Shown here one piece after another: positions 1 through 8,639 of a DNA stretch of 64,000 nt (position 1 is the stretch's first letter; each line of letters opens with the position of its first letter). The position numbers were made by a program, and so were the translations under genes. The DNA is from Pseudomonas paeninsulae (GTDB taxonomy: Bacteria; Pseudomonadota; Gammaproteobacteria; Pseudomonadales; Pseudomonadaceae): assembly GCF_035621475.1 (NCBI RefSeq), contig NZ_CP141799.1:1290501-1354500 (forward strand), read 5' to 3'. The notes under the pieces were generated by a model, which had not been told where the DNA came from, ran no database searches, and was given only the letters and a program-made list of their open reading frames with translations.

Positions 1-130
1 TGGCGTTGTATTCGACCAGCAGCAGGTGCAGTTGCGCGCGGCTCTTGCGTGCCAGCCATAGCGCCCGCTCGAGTGCCGGTTGGTGTATCTGCTGGGGATC
101 GATGACAACCAGTAGCTGTTGCAGATTCAT
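1..130 (-). CDS. Universal stress protein (UspA-like), N-terminal fragment
   Basis: The reverse strand reads ATG AAT CTG CAA and runs off the left window edge. It encodes about 43 residues starting MNLQQLLVVIDP, followed by an ALERALWLARKSRAQLHLLL segment. A beta strand ending in a VVIDP-type motif, then an amphipathic helix and a second hydrophobic strand, is typical of Usp-domain N-termini, which bind nucleotides in the cytoplasm. An in-frame ATG 14 codons upstream (position 172) is possible, but the downstream start fits the family better and has a GAGG about 8 bases upstream. Only the first strand-helix-strand unit is visible, so single- or tandem-domain status cannot be judged. Confidence 0.7.
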   Translation of the reverse strand, partial: MNLQQLLVVIDPQQIHQPALERALWLARKSRAQLHLLLVEYNA

Positions 131-302
131 GGCCTGGACCTCGCTGTGGGTTAGCTGCACATTGCAACGCATGGGGGCGCTGCTGGCGTTGATCTGTATC
201 AGCTTAGTGGACAGGCAATTCCTTGGCGCCTGAACCGGGTGTCGGGGTGCCCTGCAGATTTTGCCGTGTCAGTCGATACACTGCTCATTGGAGGAGAGAC
301 CC

Positions 303-677
303 ATGCGAACCCTGTTGATTCTGATCCTGGCGCTCAGCGCCGCCGGTTGTACCCGGTGGTCGCTCGACCACCACCTGAACAATGCCTATCGCGCCTATGA
401 GCGGGGCGATTGTCCCCAGGTCATTCTGGAGTTATCCCAGGCCGAGCGCAAAAGCCGTTCGCGTGGCTACCTGCAGCCGGAAATATCCATGCTGCGCGGC
501 CAGTGTCTGGAGCGGCAAAACCTGTTCGTCGATGCGGCGCAGACCTATGAGTTCCTTATCAGTCGTTATCCCACCAGCGAATACGCGTTCCGCGCCCGCG
601 CGCGCCTGGAAACCTTGCAGCAGTTGGGACATTACCGTCCTGCTGGAGCGACCAGGGCTGCATCCACGGCACTCTGA
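303..677 (+). CDS. Small TPR-like lipoprotein
   Basis: This 124-residue protein begins MRTLLILILALSAAGC, a lipoprotein signal with the lipobox cysteine at residue 16, so it is probably anchored in the periplasmic face of a membrane. The mature part is helical. Its pattern (NNAYRAYERGDC, then a QTYEFLISRYPTSEYAFRARARLETL segment) resembles tetratricopeptide repeats of the YbgF/BamD kind. I chose the ATG at 303 because GGAGGAGAG lies just upstream and the signal peptide begins there. An in-frame start at 261 would place a nonsense leader before the signal. Its partner is unknown. It may be co-transcribed with the DUF4124 gene that follows. Confidence 0.8.
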   Translation: MRTLLILILALSAAGCTRWSLDHHLNNAYRAYERGDCPQVILELSQAERKSRSRGYLQPEISMLRGQCLERQNLFVDAAQTYEFLISRYPTSEYAFRARARLETLQQLGHYRPAGATRAASTAL

Positions 678-748
678 CCGCCGGTCGCCGAGGTTGGTAA
701 CGGGTTATTGCAGGGGTAAGCTGAAGCATTATTTCAGGGAGGAAAATC

Positions 749-1171
749 ATGCGCGTGTTGTTCTGTCTGTTGTTGCTGCCGGGATTGGCGGCAGCGGAGG
801 TTTATCGCTGGGTCGACGCCAATGGCCAAGTGCATTTCGATCAGCGGCCTGTTGCGGCCGGAGCCGAGCAGATCGAGATCAGGCCGCAGGTGATCGAGCG
901 CGACGATCTAACGCGTCAACGCGAGGAGCGTACCGCGCGCTTCTATGAGGCCCGCCGTGCCGAGCAGGCGCAGGCTTCGGCTGTATCAGCGGAACGCCAA
1001 GCCCTACGTGCGCAGGAGTGCGCTGAGCTGCGCAACAGGCTGGCGCAGATCCCGGAGGGACGCCGCTATTTTCACACCGAGGCGTCGGGTGAGCGGAGCT
1101 ATTACGGCGATGAACAGCTTGATGCTGCTCGTCGTCAGCTGCGCGACCGAGTGTCCGAACGCTGTTCCTGA
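749..1171 (+). CDS. DUF4124 domain-containing exported protein
   Basis: This 140-residue protein has a cleavable signal peptide (MRVLFCLLLLPGLAAAE). It is followed immediately by the YRWVDANGQVHFDQRP motif that defines the DUF4124 domain, a small beta fold of unknown function found in many gammaproteobacterial periplasmic proteins. The remainder is a charged, probably coiled-coil helix rich in Arg, Glu and Ala. GGGAGGAAAATC precedes the start. The protein presumably acts in the periplasm, and nothing in the sequence points to a catalytic role. Confidence 0.85.
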   Translation: MRVLFCLLLLPGLAAAEVYRWVDANGQVHFDQRPVAAGAEQIEIRPQVIERDDLTRQREERTARFYEARRAEQAQASAVSAERQALRAQECAELRNRLAQIPEGRRYFHTEASGERSYYGDEQLDAARRQLRDRVSERCS

Positions 1172-1231
1172 AACTGGTTTAAGAGCGGTAGTGCGGCCAT
1201 ACTTAAAGCCCATTCATAGCGATTTGCCATT

Positions 1232-1588
1232 ATGCCTATTCAGCGCCGAATAGATCGTCAGCAGTTGCCTTACTACCTGAAGGTATTCAACCGCATAACC
1301 GACAAGCCAATGGGCTATATCGGTAATGTGTCGTTGGAGGGTCTGATGTTGATCAGCCAACTGCCGATGCTGGTGGGCGCGCGCTTCGACATGCGCTTGA
1401 AAATTCCAGGGCCAAATGCGCAACGCTTCATCGACTTCTCGGCCACGTGCCAGTGGTGCCATGAGGATGTCACCCCGGGCAGCTTCGACTCAGGTTTCGC
1501 CATGGTGGTGCCGCCAGCCGAGTTCGTCGAGATGGTCGATGCACTGCATCAATATTTCAGCTTCTACCCCATGGCTGCCTCCGCCTAG
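1232..1588 (+). CDS. PilZ-domain protein
   Basis: This 118-residue cytosolic protein has the fold signature of a single PilZ domain, the usual bacterial c-di-GMP receptor. Near the N-terminus it has an RIDRQ segment, then a Y-IGNVSLEGLMLIS strand pair corresponding to the family D/N-x-S-x-x-G motif, then GARFDMRLKIPGP. The classical RxxxR switch is only loosely represented (RRIDRQ), so c-di-GMP binding is plausible but not certain. A strong bidirectional terminator lies immediately downstream and separates it from the convergent mqo gene. Confidence 0.8.
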   Translation: MPIQRRIDRQQLPYYLKVFNRITDKPMGYIGNVSLEGLMLISQLPMLVGARFDMRLKIPGPNAQRFIDFSATCQWCHEDVTPGSFDSGFAMVVPPAEFVEMVDALHQYFSFYPMAASA

Positions 1589-1620
1589 TACTCAAGCGCG
1601 TCCCCTGTGCAGCGCCTATA

Positions 1621-1648
1621 AAAAAACCGCCTCGAAAGGCGGTTTTTT
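1621..1648. terminator. Bidirectional rho-independent terminator
   Basis: AAAACCGCC pairs with GGCGGTTTT around a TCGAAA loop, with A and T tracts on the two sides. It sits between the convergent PilZ and mqo genes and can serve both. Confidence 0.9.
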
Positions 1649-1663
1649 AGTACTGCAGTCGAC

Positions 1664-3166
1664 TCAAGCCATTGCTGGCTCGTTGAGTTGCAGCAGTTCG
1701 TCGGAGCGCGTCTGCACCTCGCTATAGCGTTCGGCTTCGTTGGCAAGCACCTCGGCCATGGCAGGGAAGATCTCGTTCAGCTTGCTGCGCCACTGCTCGG
1801 ATTTAACCTGCTCGGGGAAGCAGCGCTGAATCAGATCGAGCATGATCGACACGGTCACCGACGCGCCTGGCGATGCGCCGAGGAGGGCGGCGATGGAGCC
1901 GTCCTGCGCCGCGACCAGTTCGGTGCCGAACTGCAGGATGCCGCCGTGCTCGGCATCTTTCTTGATGATCTGCACGCGCTGACCGGCCATTTCCAGGCGC
2001 CAGTCTTCGGCTTTCGCCTCAGGGTAGAAACCGCGCAGGGTCTTCAGGCGCTTTTCATCGGACTGCATCACTTCCTTGATCAGGTAACGGGTCAGTTCGA
2101 AGTTGTCGCGTGCGACCGCAAGCATCGGGCCGATGTTGTTGGGGCGTATCGACAGCGGCAGATCGAGCACGGAGCCGTGACGCAGGAATTTGGTCGAGAA
2201 CCCGGCGTAGGGCCCGAATAGCAAGGATTTCTTGCCATCGACCACGCGGGTATCGAGGTGCGGCACCGACATCGGCGGCGAACCCACTTCGGCCTGGCTA
2301 TAGACCTTGGCTTCGTGCTGTTTGACTACTTCTGGGTTGTCGCAGCGCAACCACTGGCCGCTGACCGGGAAACCGCCGAACCCGTTACCTTCCGGGATGC
2401 CGGACATCTGCAGCAATGGCAGGGCGGCACCACCGGCGCCAAGGAAGACGAACTTGGCCTGGACCGTACGGTGGCCACCGTTCTGCATATCCTTGATCTT
2501 GACAAGCCAGCCTTGCTGGTTGCGCTCGAGGCCGGTGACCTTCTGGCTGCATTTGACCTGTGCGTTGGGCTGTGTGCCCAGGTGGTCGAGCAGGTGTTTG
2601 GTCAGTGCGCCGAAGTTGACGTCGGTGCCTGCCATGACCCGGGTCGCAGCGATCGGTTCTTGAGGGTCGCGGCCCGGCAGCATCAGTGGCATCCACTTGG
2701 CCATGGTCGCGCGGTCTTCGGTGTATTCCATTTCGGCGAAGGCGTGGTGCTGGGTGAGCACCTTGAAACGCGCTTTGAGGAAGTCGATGCCTTCCTGTCC
2801 GCGCACGAAGCTCAGGTGCGGCACCGGGGTGATAAAGGACTTGGGCGCGCCAAAGGTGCCTTTCTCAACGAGATAGGCCCAAAACTGCTTCGACTCCTCG
2901 AATTGGGTGTTGATGGTCACCGATTTTTTGATGTCGATAGCACCATCCGCCGCTTGCGGGGTGTAGTTCAGCTCGCACAACCCGGCATGGCCGGTACCGG
3001 CATTGTTCCAGGGGTTGGAGCTTTCTATCGCGCCGGACTCCATCAGTTCGATGACTTCCAGCTTGAGGTTCGGATCAAGTTCTTTCATGAGCACGGCCAA
3101 GGTCGCGCTCATGATGCCGGCGCCAACCAGCACCGCATCTACTGTTTCGTAATCGTTCTGCGCCAT
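1664..3166 (-). CDS. mqo: Malate:quinone oxidoreductase
   Basis: This 500-residue enzyme oxidises malate to oxaloacetate and passes electrons to the quinone pool. It is the membrane-associated, FAD-dependent TCA-cycle step that Pseudomonas uses beside or instead of soluble malate dehydrogenase. The N-terminal Rossmann motif [15 protein letters not shown] (about residues 12-26) is the FAD site, and family blocks such as [22 protein letters not shown] and [10 protein letters not shown] are intact. I start at the ATG at 3166, preceded by TAGGAG. An upstream start at 3196 would add ten residues with no support. The length is normal for the family. It faces a 460-bp upstream region with no other gene. 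Confidence 0.97.
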   Translation of the reverse strand: MAQNDYETVDAVLVGAGIMSATLAVLMKELDPNLKLEVIELMESGAIESSNPWNNAGTGHAGLCELNYTPQAADGAIDIKKSVTINTQFEESKQFWAYLVEKGTFGAPKSFITPVPHLSFVRGQEGIDFLKARFKVLTQHHAFAEMEYTEDRATMAKWMPLMLPGRDPQEPIAATRVMAGTDVNFGALTKHLLDHLGTQPNAQVKCSQKVTGLERNQQGWLVKIKDMQNGGHRTVQAKFVFLGAGGAALPLLQMSGIPEGNGFGGFPVSGQWLRCDNPEVVKQHEAKVYSQAEVGSPPMSVPHLDTRVVDGKKSLLFGPYAGFSTKFLRHGSVLDLPLSIRPNNIGPMLAVARDNFELTRYLIKEVMQSDEKRLKTLRGFYPEAKAEDWRLEMAGQRVQIIKKDAEHGGILQFGTELVAAQDGSIAALLGASPGASVTVSIMLDLIQRCFPEQVKSEQWRSKLNEIFPAMAEVLANEAERYSEVQTRSDELLQLNEPAMA

Positions 3167-3630
3167 TATCACTTCTCCTAAAAATGCAGCACCCAATTGA
3201 CGGCCAGAGGCCTAAGCGTGAAACAACGCCTATCAGCGATCGCTGAGATGTCCCGGGGTGAGGCAGGAGGGGATGACGGAGCATTTGCCAGCCGCAAGAT
3301 CGTTCATTTTCGCCACACTCTTGTGAAGTTGTTGAAACCGTTTTTGTCACGCTCTTTTGGAGCCGTGAACCTCAAAAGCTCGTTCGCCCAGGCCTGCCTT
3401 TTTGCCCGCGCAAAACTCCCGTTGCTGGCTGCAAGGCGTTCTGCGTATGGGTAAAGCGGCTAGCCGGAAGGGGCAGCACGAAGTGGGCGACTCTCTGGGG
3501 CGTGGCCGATGGCTAATGCATCAGCAGTACGGCGAGGCCCGATCAGGAGACGTCCTTATAATCGGGGCGCGATTATAAGACGAATACCGGGAAATTGATC
3601 GCACTCAAGTGCGTTTTCTTCTTCCTCCGG
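3167..3630. other. Intergenic region upstream of mqo with a perfect dyad
   Basis: I find no convincing gene in this stretch, which should hold the mqo promoter. The one notable structure is a perfect 10-bp inverted repeat, CTTATAATCG at 3555-3564 and CGATTATAAG at 3570-3579, with a 5-base spacer. It could be an operator or part of a promoter, since it contains TATAAT-like halves on both strands. Confidence 0.5.
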
Positions 3631-3864
3631 TCAGGCAGCTAACGCTTTGACGGCGGCCAAATGTGTCTCTGTTGGGGCGATGCGCGCGCTGTTGGGAAGT
3701 GGTTTATGCAGCCAGCCGAGCTGCTGCTGATTGACTTCGATCCAGCCCAGGCCTTGTGGCGCCTGGGCTGACTGGCGAAAGGCGCGGCACAGGCCAAATC
3801 TATCGAGTAAGGCAAATGTGCGGATGTGGCGGCGTGGGGCGAGCCAGGAGCGAAGGAAAAACAT
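3631..3864 (-). CDS. Conserved small Pseudomonas protein, unknown function
   Basis: This 77-residue basic protein begins MFFLRSWLAPRRHIRTFALLDRFGLCRAF and continues with QAPQGLGWIEVNQQQLGWL. From memory, similar short proteins of this form are common in Pseudomonas genomes and are annotated as hypothetical. Composition and codon use match the neighbours. No transmembrane segment, signal peptide or catalytic motif is evident. The ribosome-binding site is weak, so the exact start is less certain than the frame. Confidence 0.65.
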   Translation of the reverse strand: MFFLRSWLAPRRHIRTFALLDRFGLCRAFRQSAQAPQGLGWIEVNQQQLGWLHKPLPNSARIAPTETHLAAVKALAA

Positions 3865-4032
3865 GGCATGGACTCAGGGCGGTTGACGACTAAAGTCTTA
3901 TGCCAGCCAGGCATGACAACGCCGTGACAACAGCCTGGCAGCCTCGAGTCTTGTCTGCGGCGCTGTTAGCCCATGCTGTCGCTGGGTATACTGCAGAGCA
4001 ATTTTGCGCCCTACACCCATGGAGAGATGAGC

Positions 4033-4617
4033 ATGCTGCATCGCCTGTTGTTTGGTCTGATCGCTGTTGTCAGCCTGACCCTGGTCGGCTGCGCCCACAG
4101 CCCGCAACAACTCAGCCCGCAACCCAAGATCAATGGCCCGCTGGCCGCCGTTGGCCAAGGCCAGCCGGTGGTAGTGAAGGTTGTCGACGGCCGTCCGTCG
4201 CCAGTACTCGGCACGCGTGGTGGCTTGTACCCGGAAACCAGCGCGATCGTCGTGACCGGCCAGGATATCGTGCCAAAACTGCAAGCTCAGGCAGAAGCCG
4301 CGGTGCGCCTGCTTGGCTTCACGCCGACGCCGAACGCTTACAACGCGCCGCAACTGACCTTGACCTTGGCTGAGCTGAAGTACCAGTCGCCAAAAGAAGG
4401 CCTGTACGTCACCGAATCGAATATCACCGCGACCTTCCGCATCGACGTGCAGAACAGCGTGCGCCGTTACAACGGTCGCTACGGCGCCTCGTTGAATCAG
4501 CGCTTTGGCATGGCGCCGAACCAGGAAACCAATACCAAGCTGGTCAGTGATGTGTTGAGCGATGCCATGACCCGCGCGTTCAAGGATCCGACCATTGGGC
4601 AAATGCTCCGCCAATAA
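4033..4617 (+). CDS. YajG-family lipoprotein
   Basis: This 194-residue protein starts MLHRLLFGLIAVVSLTLVGC, a lipoprotein signal with the lipobox cysteine at residue 20. The mature part matches the YajG family: VVVKVVDGRPSPVLGTRGG, a SAIVVTGQDIVPKLQ segment and an ITATFRIDV strand. YajG proteins are outer-membrane-associated lipoproteins of unresolved function, often genetically near peptidoglycan or muropeptide genes. I chose the ATG at 4033 because GGAGAG lies 6 bases upstream. An ATG at 4027 would sit on that ribosome-binding site. Confidence 0.88.
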   Translation: MLHRLLFGLIAVVSLTLVGCAHSPQQLSPQPKINGPLAAVGQGQPVVVKVVDGRPSPVLGTRGGLYPETSAIVVTGQDIVPKLQAQAEAAVRLLGFTPTPNAYNAPQLTLTLAELKYQSPKEGLYVTESNITATFRIDVQNSVRRYNGRYGASLNQRFGMAPNQETNTKLVSDVLSDAMTRAFKDPTIGQMLRQ

Positions 4618-4722
4618 TCGCTAGTCGATAAAAGTCGGCGCGTAGCGCAAGGCTGCTCAGCCAAGATCCGGCTCGTCAGGTCTTGGTTGTCAGCGACAAA
4701 TCGGATAGTTCGAGAGTCAGAG

Positions 4723-4761
4723 AAAATGCCGCTCCCCGTAAGGGATAAGCGGCATTTTTTC
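4723..4761 (+). terminator. Rho-independent terminator after the yajG-like gene
   Basis: AAAATGCCGCT pairs with AGCGGCATTTT around a CCCCGTAAGGGATA apical region, followed by a run of Ts. Confidence 0.85.
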
Positions 4762-4861
4762 TTGATGGCACAGACGTGCGATACATGTCCGGAATTGTGC
4801 AGGATGGCTGCAGCCCATCAATCAGAGCTGCAGGTGGCCCCATCCGGGGTCTGCGCCGCAC

Positions 4862-4909
4862 ACAAAAAAACGCCGCTTTCCGGTAACGGGGGAGCGGCGT
4901 TTTTTCTTG
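4862..4909. terminator. Second rho-independent terminator, probably bidirectional
   Basis: AAAACGCCGCT pairs with AGCGGCGTTTT, with As before and Ts after. It lies downstream of the convergent minus-strand 69-residue gene and resembles the preceding terminator, as if duplicated. Confidence 0.8.
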
Positions 4910-4951
4910 GGTGAACGGTCGTGCAGTCGTGCTGGGCTTTTTGGGGAGGAT

Positions 4952-5161
4952 TCAGGCCGCTTCGGCGTAAAACGCCGGCAAGCTGAAGCCGGTGTGTGGG
5001 TCGATGTCCGGCAGGTCATAGTGTTCATGGCCACCAAGGGCACAATAGACCAGCCAGTGGTGGTCCTGAACGTTGAAGGACAGCTCGTTGATGACAGCTT
5101 CTTCCATCTCGTCGAGAGAATCGATCAGGTAATCACGATCAAGCGGTTGTGGGGTGAGCAT
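4952..5161 (-). CDS. Small acidic conserved hypothetical protein
   Basis: This 69-residue acidic protein (MLTPQPLDRDYLIDSLDEMEE...) has a good GGAGGA ribosome-binding site 7 bases before the ATG. It is followed by a terminator, which together support expression. The segment DHHWLVYCALGGHEHYDLPDIDP has no recognisable motif. It is likely cytoplasmic. I do not recognise a characterised family. Confidence 0.7.
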   Translation of the reverse strand: MLTPQPLDRDYLIDSLDEMEEAVINELSFNVQDHHWLVYCALGGHEHYDLPDIDPHTGFSLPAFYAEAA

Positions 5162-5548
5162 GGCAATTCCTCCGCGGGTAGGTTGGATACGCTCCCGTGC
5201 AGCGATGACGGTGGCGTAGCTGAAGAGGATTCAAAGCTTAGGCCAGGAATGTGACGATTTTCAGACGATTTTGGGATAGCTCCTTCGTTCGTCGGAAACG
5301 AAACTTCTAAATAGGCGGCCTCCAGTAAACTGTGCGCGGTTTTTCGGATCGTCCGGTGGGTTGCGGCGGTGTGAAGTGCGACTGATAGAAGTACTTGAGG
5401 CGGAGATTCAGCGGCTATCCCTGGAGCATCGAGTTTTCCTTCCTCGAGCGATCAACGCAGTCGCTTCATTCCGTTCGGCAGCGCCGGCATTTTCCCTTTC
5501 GTGGTGCGCCGGCGTGATCGGTGCACCAATTTGATGTGGAGGTTGCTG

Positions 5549-5836
5549 ATGCCGTTGCAGGCGCTCTGGTCTGTTTTTCTTGGCCAACCCGCGCAGTCGT
5601 TGAATGCCCTTGCCCTGTTCTTCGGGCTTGCCGGGAGCTGGTTGCTGATAGCCACCCGCGTGCGTGAGCAGCGTGCAGTGGCGCGCTTGATCGCGGGTGG
5701 CACTGCCAAGGCGATGGTCGAGGAGGCGTGTGTGTTCGACGCCCCGGCCCAGCGCCTTAACCGGTTTTTCTATCGTTTCGGTTTTGCCAGCCTGGCGGCG
5801 TCGCTTGCGCTGTCCTGGGGCAGCGCCCAGCTCTGA
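5549..5836 (+). CDS. Small two-helix membrane protein
   Basis: This 95-residue protein starts at the ATG at 5549, chosen because TGGAGG lies 6 bases upstream. Residues about 12-32 (SLNALALFFGLAGSWLLIATRV) form a clear membrane helix. A second hydrophobic stretch near the C-terminus (FGFASLAASLALSW) is a likely second span. The loop between is basic and charged. Function is unknown. It is followed by a terminator shared with the convergent acyltransferase gene. Confidence 0.65.
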   Translation: MPLQALWSVFLGQPAQSLNALALFFGLAGSWLLIATRVREQRAVARLIAGGTAKAMVEEACVFDAPAQRLNRFFYRFGFASLAASLALSWGSAQL

Positions 5837-5870
5837 ATTGCCACGGGGCGCAGGCAATGCTTTCAAGCCA

Positions 5871-5900
5871 AAGCGGCAGCCCGTGGGCTGCCGTTTGTTG
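5871..5900. terminator. Terminator between convergent genes
   Basis: CGGCAGCCC (5874-5882) pairs with GGGCTGCCG (5885-5893), followed by TTTGTT. Confidence 0.75.
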
Positions 5901-5916
5901 TCCGCGTCAAGCATTC

Positions 5917-7083
5917 CTACAGCGGCAAGCCGGCTTTCACCCGGTATTGGTTGCGCACCGGATTGGCATATTGCAGCACCAGATAAGGTTGCTGTTCGGC
6001 CGGGCAGCGAGCCAGACGCTTGTTCCACTCGGCTTCGGCGCGGGCCAGTTCCTCGGCGGGAAATAGCTGCGCTGCACTGGGTACGTCGAGTGCCGGATCG
6101 CGCTCGTTGCACATGGCATAGGCCAGGTAATGCACGGGGAATAGCCGGTAACCGCTGAGGATCTGTCTGTCCATCTCGGCGGCCAGCTGCTTGCTGTCTT
6201 CCAGGCCGCTGCTTACTGGCGCGCTGAAGTGCACGTGTACGCGACCTTTATAACCGGTGATGCCGAGGGCGATGCTCTGGTCATCTTCGCCCGGGGCTTT
6301 GCTGTAGCTGCCGCTGGTGGCACGGGTGAACAGCTCGCAGGCCTTGGCCTGGTCGCAGGGGTCGTATTCATAGCTGATCGACACCGGGGTCAGTTTCAGC
6401 GCCGCAATCACCTCGGCAAAGGGCTCGCTCTTGCGGCTCATGTGGAACATTTTGAGGATCGCCGAGTCGGTGCGGTCGTTGCCATTCTTGGCGCGGCCCT
6501 CGGCTTGGGCGATCCAGATCGACTCGCAATCGGTGCGGATCGAGTGATTGATATAGGCTGACAGCAGTTGGTAGGCGGCAAGTTTCTCACGGCGCCCGCT
6601 GAGCGAGCGGTGCACGATAAAGCTCTTGTTCAGGCGCATCAGGTCGCTGACGAAGGGCTTTTGCAGCAGATTGTCACCAATCGCGATGCGCGGGGTCGGC
6701 AGGCCTGCGTGGTACACCGCGTAATTGACGAAGGCCGGATCCATGACGATGTCACGGTGATTGGCGAGAAACAGATAGGCGCTGCCGGCCTTGAGTTGCT
6801 CGACTCCGGAATAGGTCACGCCATCGGTGGCGCGCTCGATGCTCTGGTCGATGTAAACCTCAACTTTCTCCTGCAGCGCCGCCACCGAGGCAACCTTGCT
6901 GAACTCAAGACGCAGTCGATAGGCTATAAGTGGTTTAAGCAGCCAGCCGAGTGCTGCGGCCAGGCGGGGGAAGCGATACTGGGTGAGGATGTCGAGAAAC
7001 TCGTCGTCTGCCAGCAAGCGCGCCAGAACAGGGGGTACTTCGGAGTCGGCGTAAGGTCGGATGGCATCGAATTCGCCCATCAT
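5917..7083 (-). CDS. PlsC-like glycerolipid acyltransferase
   Basis: This 388-residue protein has the LPLAT/PlsC acyltransferase motif FLANHRDIVMDP at residues 105-116. His109 would be the catalytic base. The spacing of His109 to the second Asp (115) is one residue longer than the standard H-x4-D, a pattern found in a distinct long subfamily of predicted 1-acylglycerol-phosphate acyltransferases. A second acyltransferase block follows (KSFIVHRSLSGRREK). Its role is presumably phospholipid acylation at the inner membrane. Substrate and acyl donor cannot be read from sequence. ATG codons at 7083 and 7080 are both possible starts. Confidence 0.8.
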   Translation of the reverse strand: MMGEFDAIRPYADSEVPPVLARLLADDEFLDILTQYRFPRLAAALGWLLKPLIAYRLRLEFSKVASVAALQEKVEVYIDQSIERATDGVTYSGVEQLKAGSAYLFLANHRDIVMDPAFVNYAVYHAGLPTPRIAIGDNLLQKPFVSDLMRLNKSFIVHRSLSGRREKLAAYQLLSAYINHSIRTDCESIWIAQAEGRAKNGNDRTDSAILKMFHMSRKSEPFAEVIAALKLTPVSISYEYDPCDQAKACELFTRATSGSYSKAPGEDDQSIALGITGYKGRVHVHFSAPVSSGLEDSKQLAAEMDRQILSGYRLFPVHYLAYAMCNERDPALDVPSAAQLFPAEELARAEAEWNKRLARCPAEQQPYLVLQYANPVRNQYRVKAGLPL

Positions 7084-7193
7084 GCTCTCTTGTCGTGGTT
7101 GGCTGTGGTTAACAGAATGTTGAGGAGGGTGGTTCCGTGCTTGGGACCAGCGATAGACCGGCGATTATACCTACAAGTCACATGGAGACCGCG

Positions 7194-7376
7194 ATGCTGG
7201 AAAGTCAGCTCTATCAATGCCCGTACTGTGGCGAGTCGGTCGAAGCCCTGCTTGACCTTTCCGCCGGTGATCAACAGTACATCGAGGATTGCCCGGTGTG
7301 CTGTCGGCCCATTGTCTTCGATTTGCAAACCGATGGCATTGACTGGACGCTCGATGTACGTGGAGAAAACGACTGA
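7194..7376 (+). CDS. CPXCG-motif cysteine-rich protein
   Basis: This 60-residue protein has two Cys pairs, CPYCGE near residue 9 and CPVCCRP near residue 38. They are separated by an acidic linker, which makes a small zinc-ribbon-like fold. This is the CPXCG family, widespread in proteobacteria and of unknown role. The start at 7194 is preceded by GGAGACC. It overlaps the following DUF2007 gene by one base (TGATG), so the two are translationally coupled and probably functionally linked. Confidence 0.85.
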   Translation: MLESQLYQCPYCGESVEALLDLSAGDQQYIEDCPVCCRPIVFDLQTDGIDWTLDVRGEND

Positions 7377-7636
7377 TGCAGCGTATTTACGAGCCGCAGG
7401 ACGTGCTGGAAGGCGAATTGCTGCTGGGCATGCTGGCCAGTGAGGGCATCGAGGCCCACCTGACCGGCCAGCATCTGCTCGGCGGGGTTGGCGAGCTGCC
7501 GGCCTGTGGCCTGCTTGGCCTGATGGTTGACGATGTAGAGGCCGAACGCGCGCAGCAGTTGATCGCCACGTACAATACTGCGCAACCGCTGGCCAATGAT
7601 GAGCCCGAGAATTTCCAGGGCGTGCTGCTCTGCTAA
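7376..7636 (+). CDS. DUF2007 putative signal-transducing protein
   Basis: This 86-residue protein has the DUF2007 layout: N-terminal QRIYEPQDVLEGELLLGMLASEG helix region, then EAHLTG and a GLMVDDVEAERAQQLI segment. The family resembles a PII-like alpha/beta fold and is annotated as a putative signal transducer, without a known ligand. Its start codon overlaps the stop of the CPXCG gene, a pairing that supports a shared role. Confidence 0.85.
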   Translation: MQRIYEPQDVLEGELLLGMLASEGIEAHLTGQHLLGGVGELPACGLLGLMVDDVEAERAQQLIATYNTAQPLANDEPENFQGVLLC

Positions 7637-7661
7637 TTCCTCCCTCGTGGGGCTTGGGCGT

Positions 7662-7682
7662 GTAGGGTGCGCCACGCGCACC
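7662..7682. repeat. Short palindromic intergenic repeat, copy 1
   Basis: GGTGCGC-CAC-GCGCACC preceded by GTAG. A close relative lies at 9486-9506, also between genes. It resembles dispersed REP-type palindromes. Confidence 0.5.
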
Positions 7683-7822
7683 TGATGCCTTCTGCCACTG
7701 CCCAGTCTGCCCGGGCCTGGTTGAGCGCCAGAGTGTGGCGCGCCGGCCCCTGAGTCTTTACGTGTGATCCATCCAACAGTCGGCATTACCTGGCCGCTGC
7801 CTACCTGTTATCGAGTTGCCCC

Positions 7823-8440
7823 ATGTGTGGACGTTATGCCCTGTTTCGTTGGTCGCCAGTGTTCGCGGCCTTACCCGGTTTTCCTGCGGATCAGCAGCCG
7901 CAATGGAATATTGCGCCCGGCGCCCAGGTCCTGTTAGTGCGTGCCGTCGCGGGTGAGCGCCAACTGGTTCGCGCCCGCTGGGGGCTGACTCCGCCATGGC
8001 TGACGGATCTGTCGAAAACCCCGGCTCAGGCGCGGGCGGAAACCCTGGCCGAGCAGCCGATGTTCCGCAATGCCTTTCGCCTGCGCCGCGGGTTGTTACC
8101 GGCCAATGGTTTTTACGAATGGCGTGGCTCTGCGCGCAAGCGGCCGTATTGGCTGACCAGCGAAGACAGCCCGCTGTACTTCGCCGCGCTGTGGGAGGCA
8201 TATCCGGTCGAAGGCTGTGTCTATCTCAGTGCGGCGGTGGTGACCCAGCCTGCGGCCAATCAGCGCCGCCCGCTGATCCTCGATGCCGCCGCTCAGGCGC
8301 TGTGGCTGGCGGCAGATACGCCGCACGACGAGCTTGCAGCGCTGCTCGCCCGTCCGCAGCCGCAGTTGCGCGAGCGGGTGCTGGCCAATCTGGTCAACGA
8401 TCCCAAGCTGAACGCCCCCGAGTGCCTGACGCCGGCGTAG
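7823..8440 (+). CDS. SRAP (HMCES/YedK-like) protein with altered active site
   Basis: This 205-residue protein begins MCGRYALF. After Met removal the exposed Cys2 is the residue that HMCES/YedK proteins use to cross-link abasic sites in single-stranded DNA. Other family blocks are present: RARWGLTPPW (51-60), RAETLAEQPMFRNAF (71-85) and NGFYEWRG, with Glu99 as the active-site acid. Two positions depart from the canonical set. The Asn of N-A-R-x-E-T is Gln69. The His of the H-x-R-M-P block is replaced in NQRRP (146-150). It may be a Pseudomonas subfamily with changed chemistry. It appears monocistronic. Confidence 0.85.
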   Translation: MCGRYALFRWSPVFAALPGFPADQQPQWNIAPGAQVLLVRAVAGERQLVRARWGLTPPWLTDLSKTPAQARAETLAEQPMFRNAFRLRRGLLPANGFYEWRGSARKRPYWLTSEDSPLYFAALWEAYPVEGCVYLSAAVVTQPAANQRRPLILDAAAQALWLAADTPHDELAALLARPQPQLRERVLANLVNDPKLNAPECLTPA

Positions 8441-8639
8441 CTGCCGTCAGTTGTGTGCTGGAAGTGGAACTTTTAGCCGTCCGGCCGGCCCTACCAGCGC
8501 GGCGCGCACTACGTGACGGTTTATCGAGCGCAGGGTCTTGCAGCGCTAACGGATAGCTGGCTGTCTTGCGCGCTATTCTCGGTTGCTCGGCCAAGGTGGC
8601 AGGCCTAGCATATGTTACTTAATTGAATGGAGACTCAGC

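Larger units (their letters stand above)
4618..4951. other. Intergenic stretch with two terminator hairpins
   Basis: No supported gene lies here. It contains two similar strong hairpins with T tracts (4723-4761 and 4862-4909) separated by about 100 bases. A short transcript between them cannot be excluded, but no promoter is evident. Confidence 0.6.

Noticed and set aside
4766..4782. Possible sigma-54 promoter (TGGCAC...TGCG)
   Set aside because: Spacing and the -12 element do not match GG-N10-GC with TTGC, and no gene follows.
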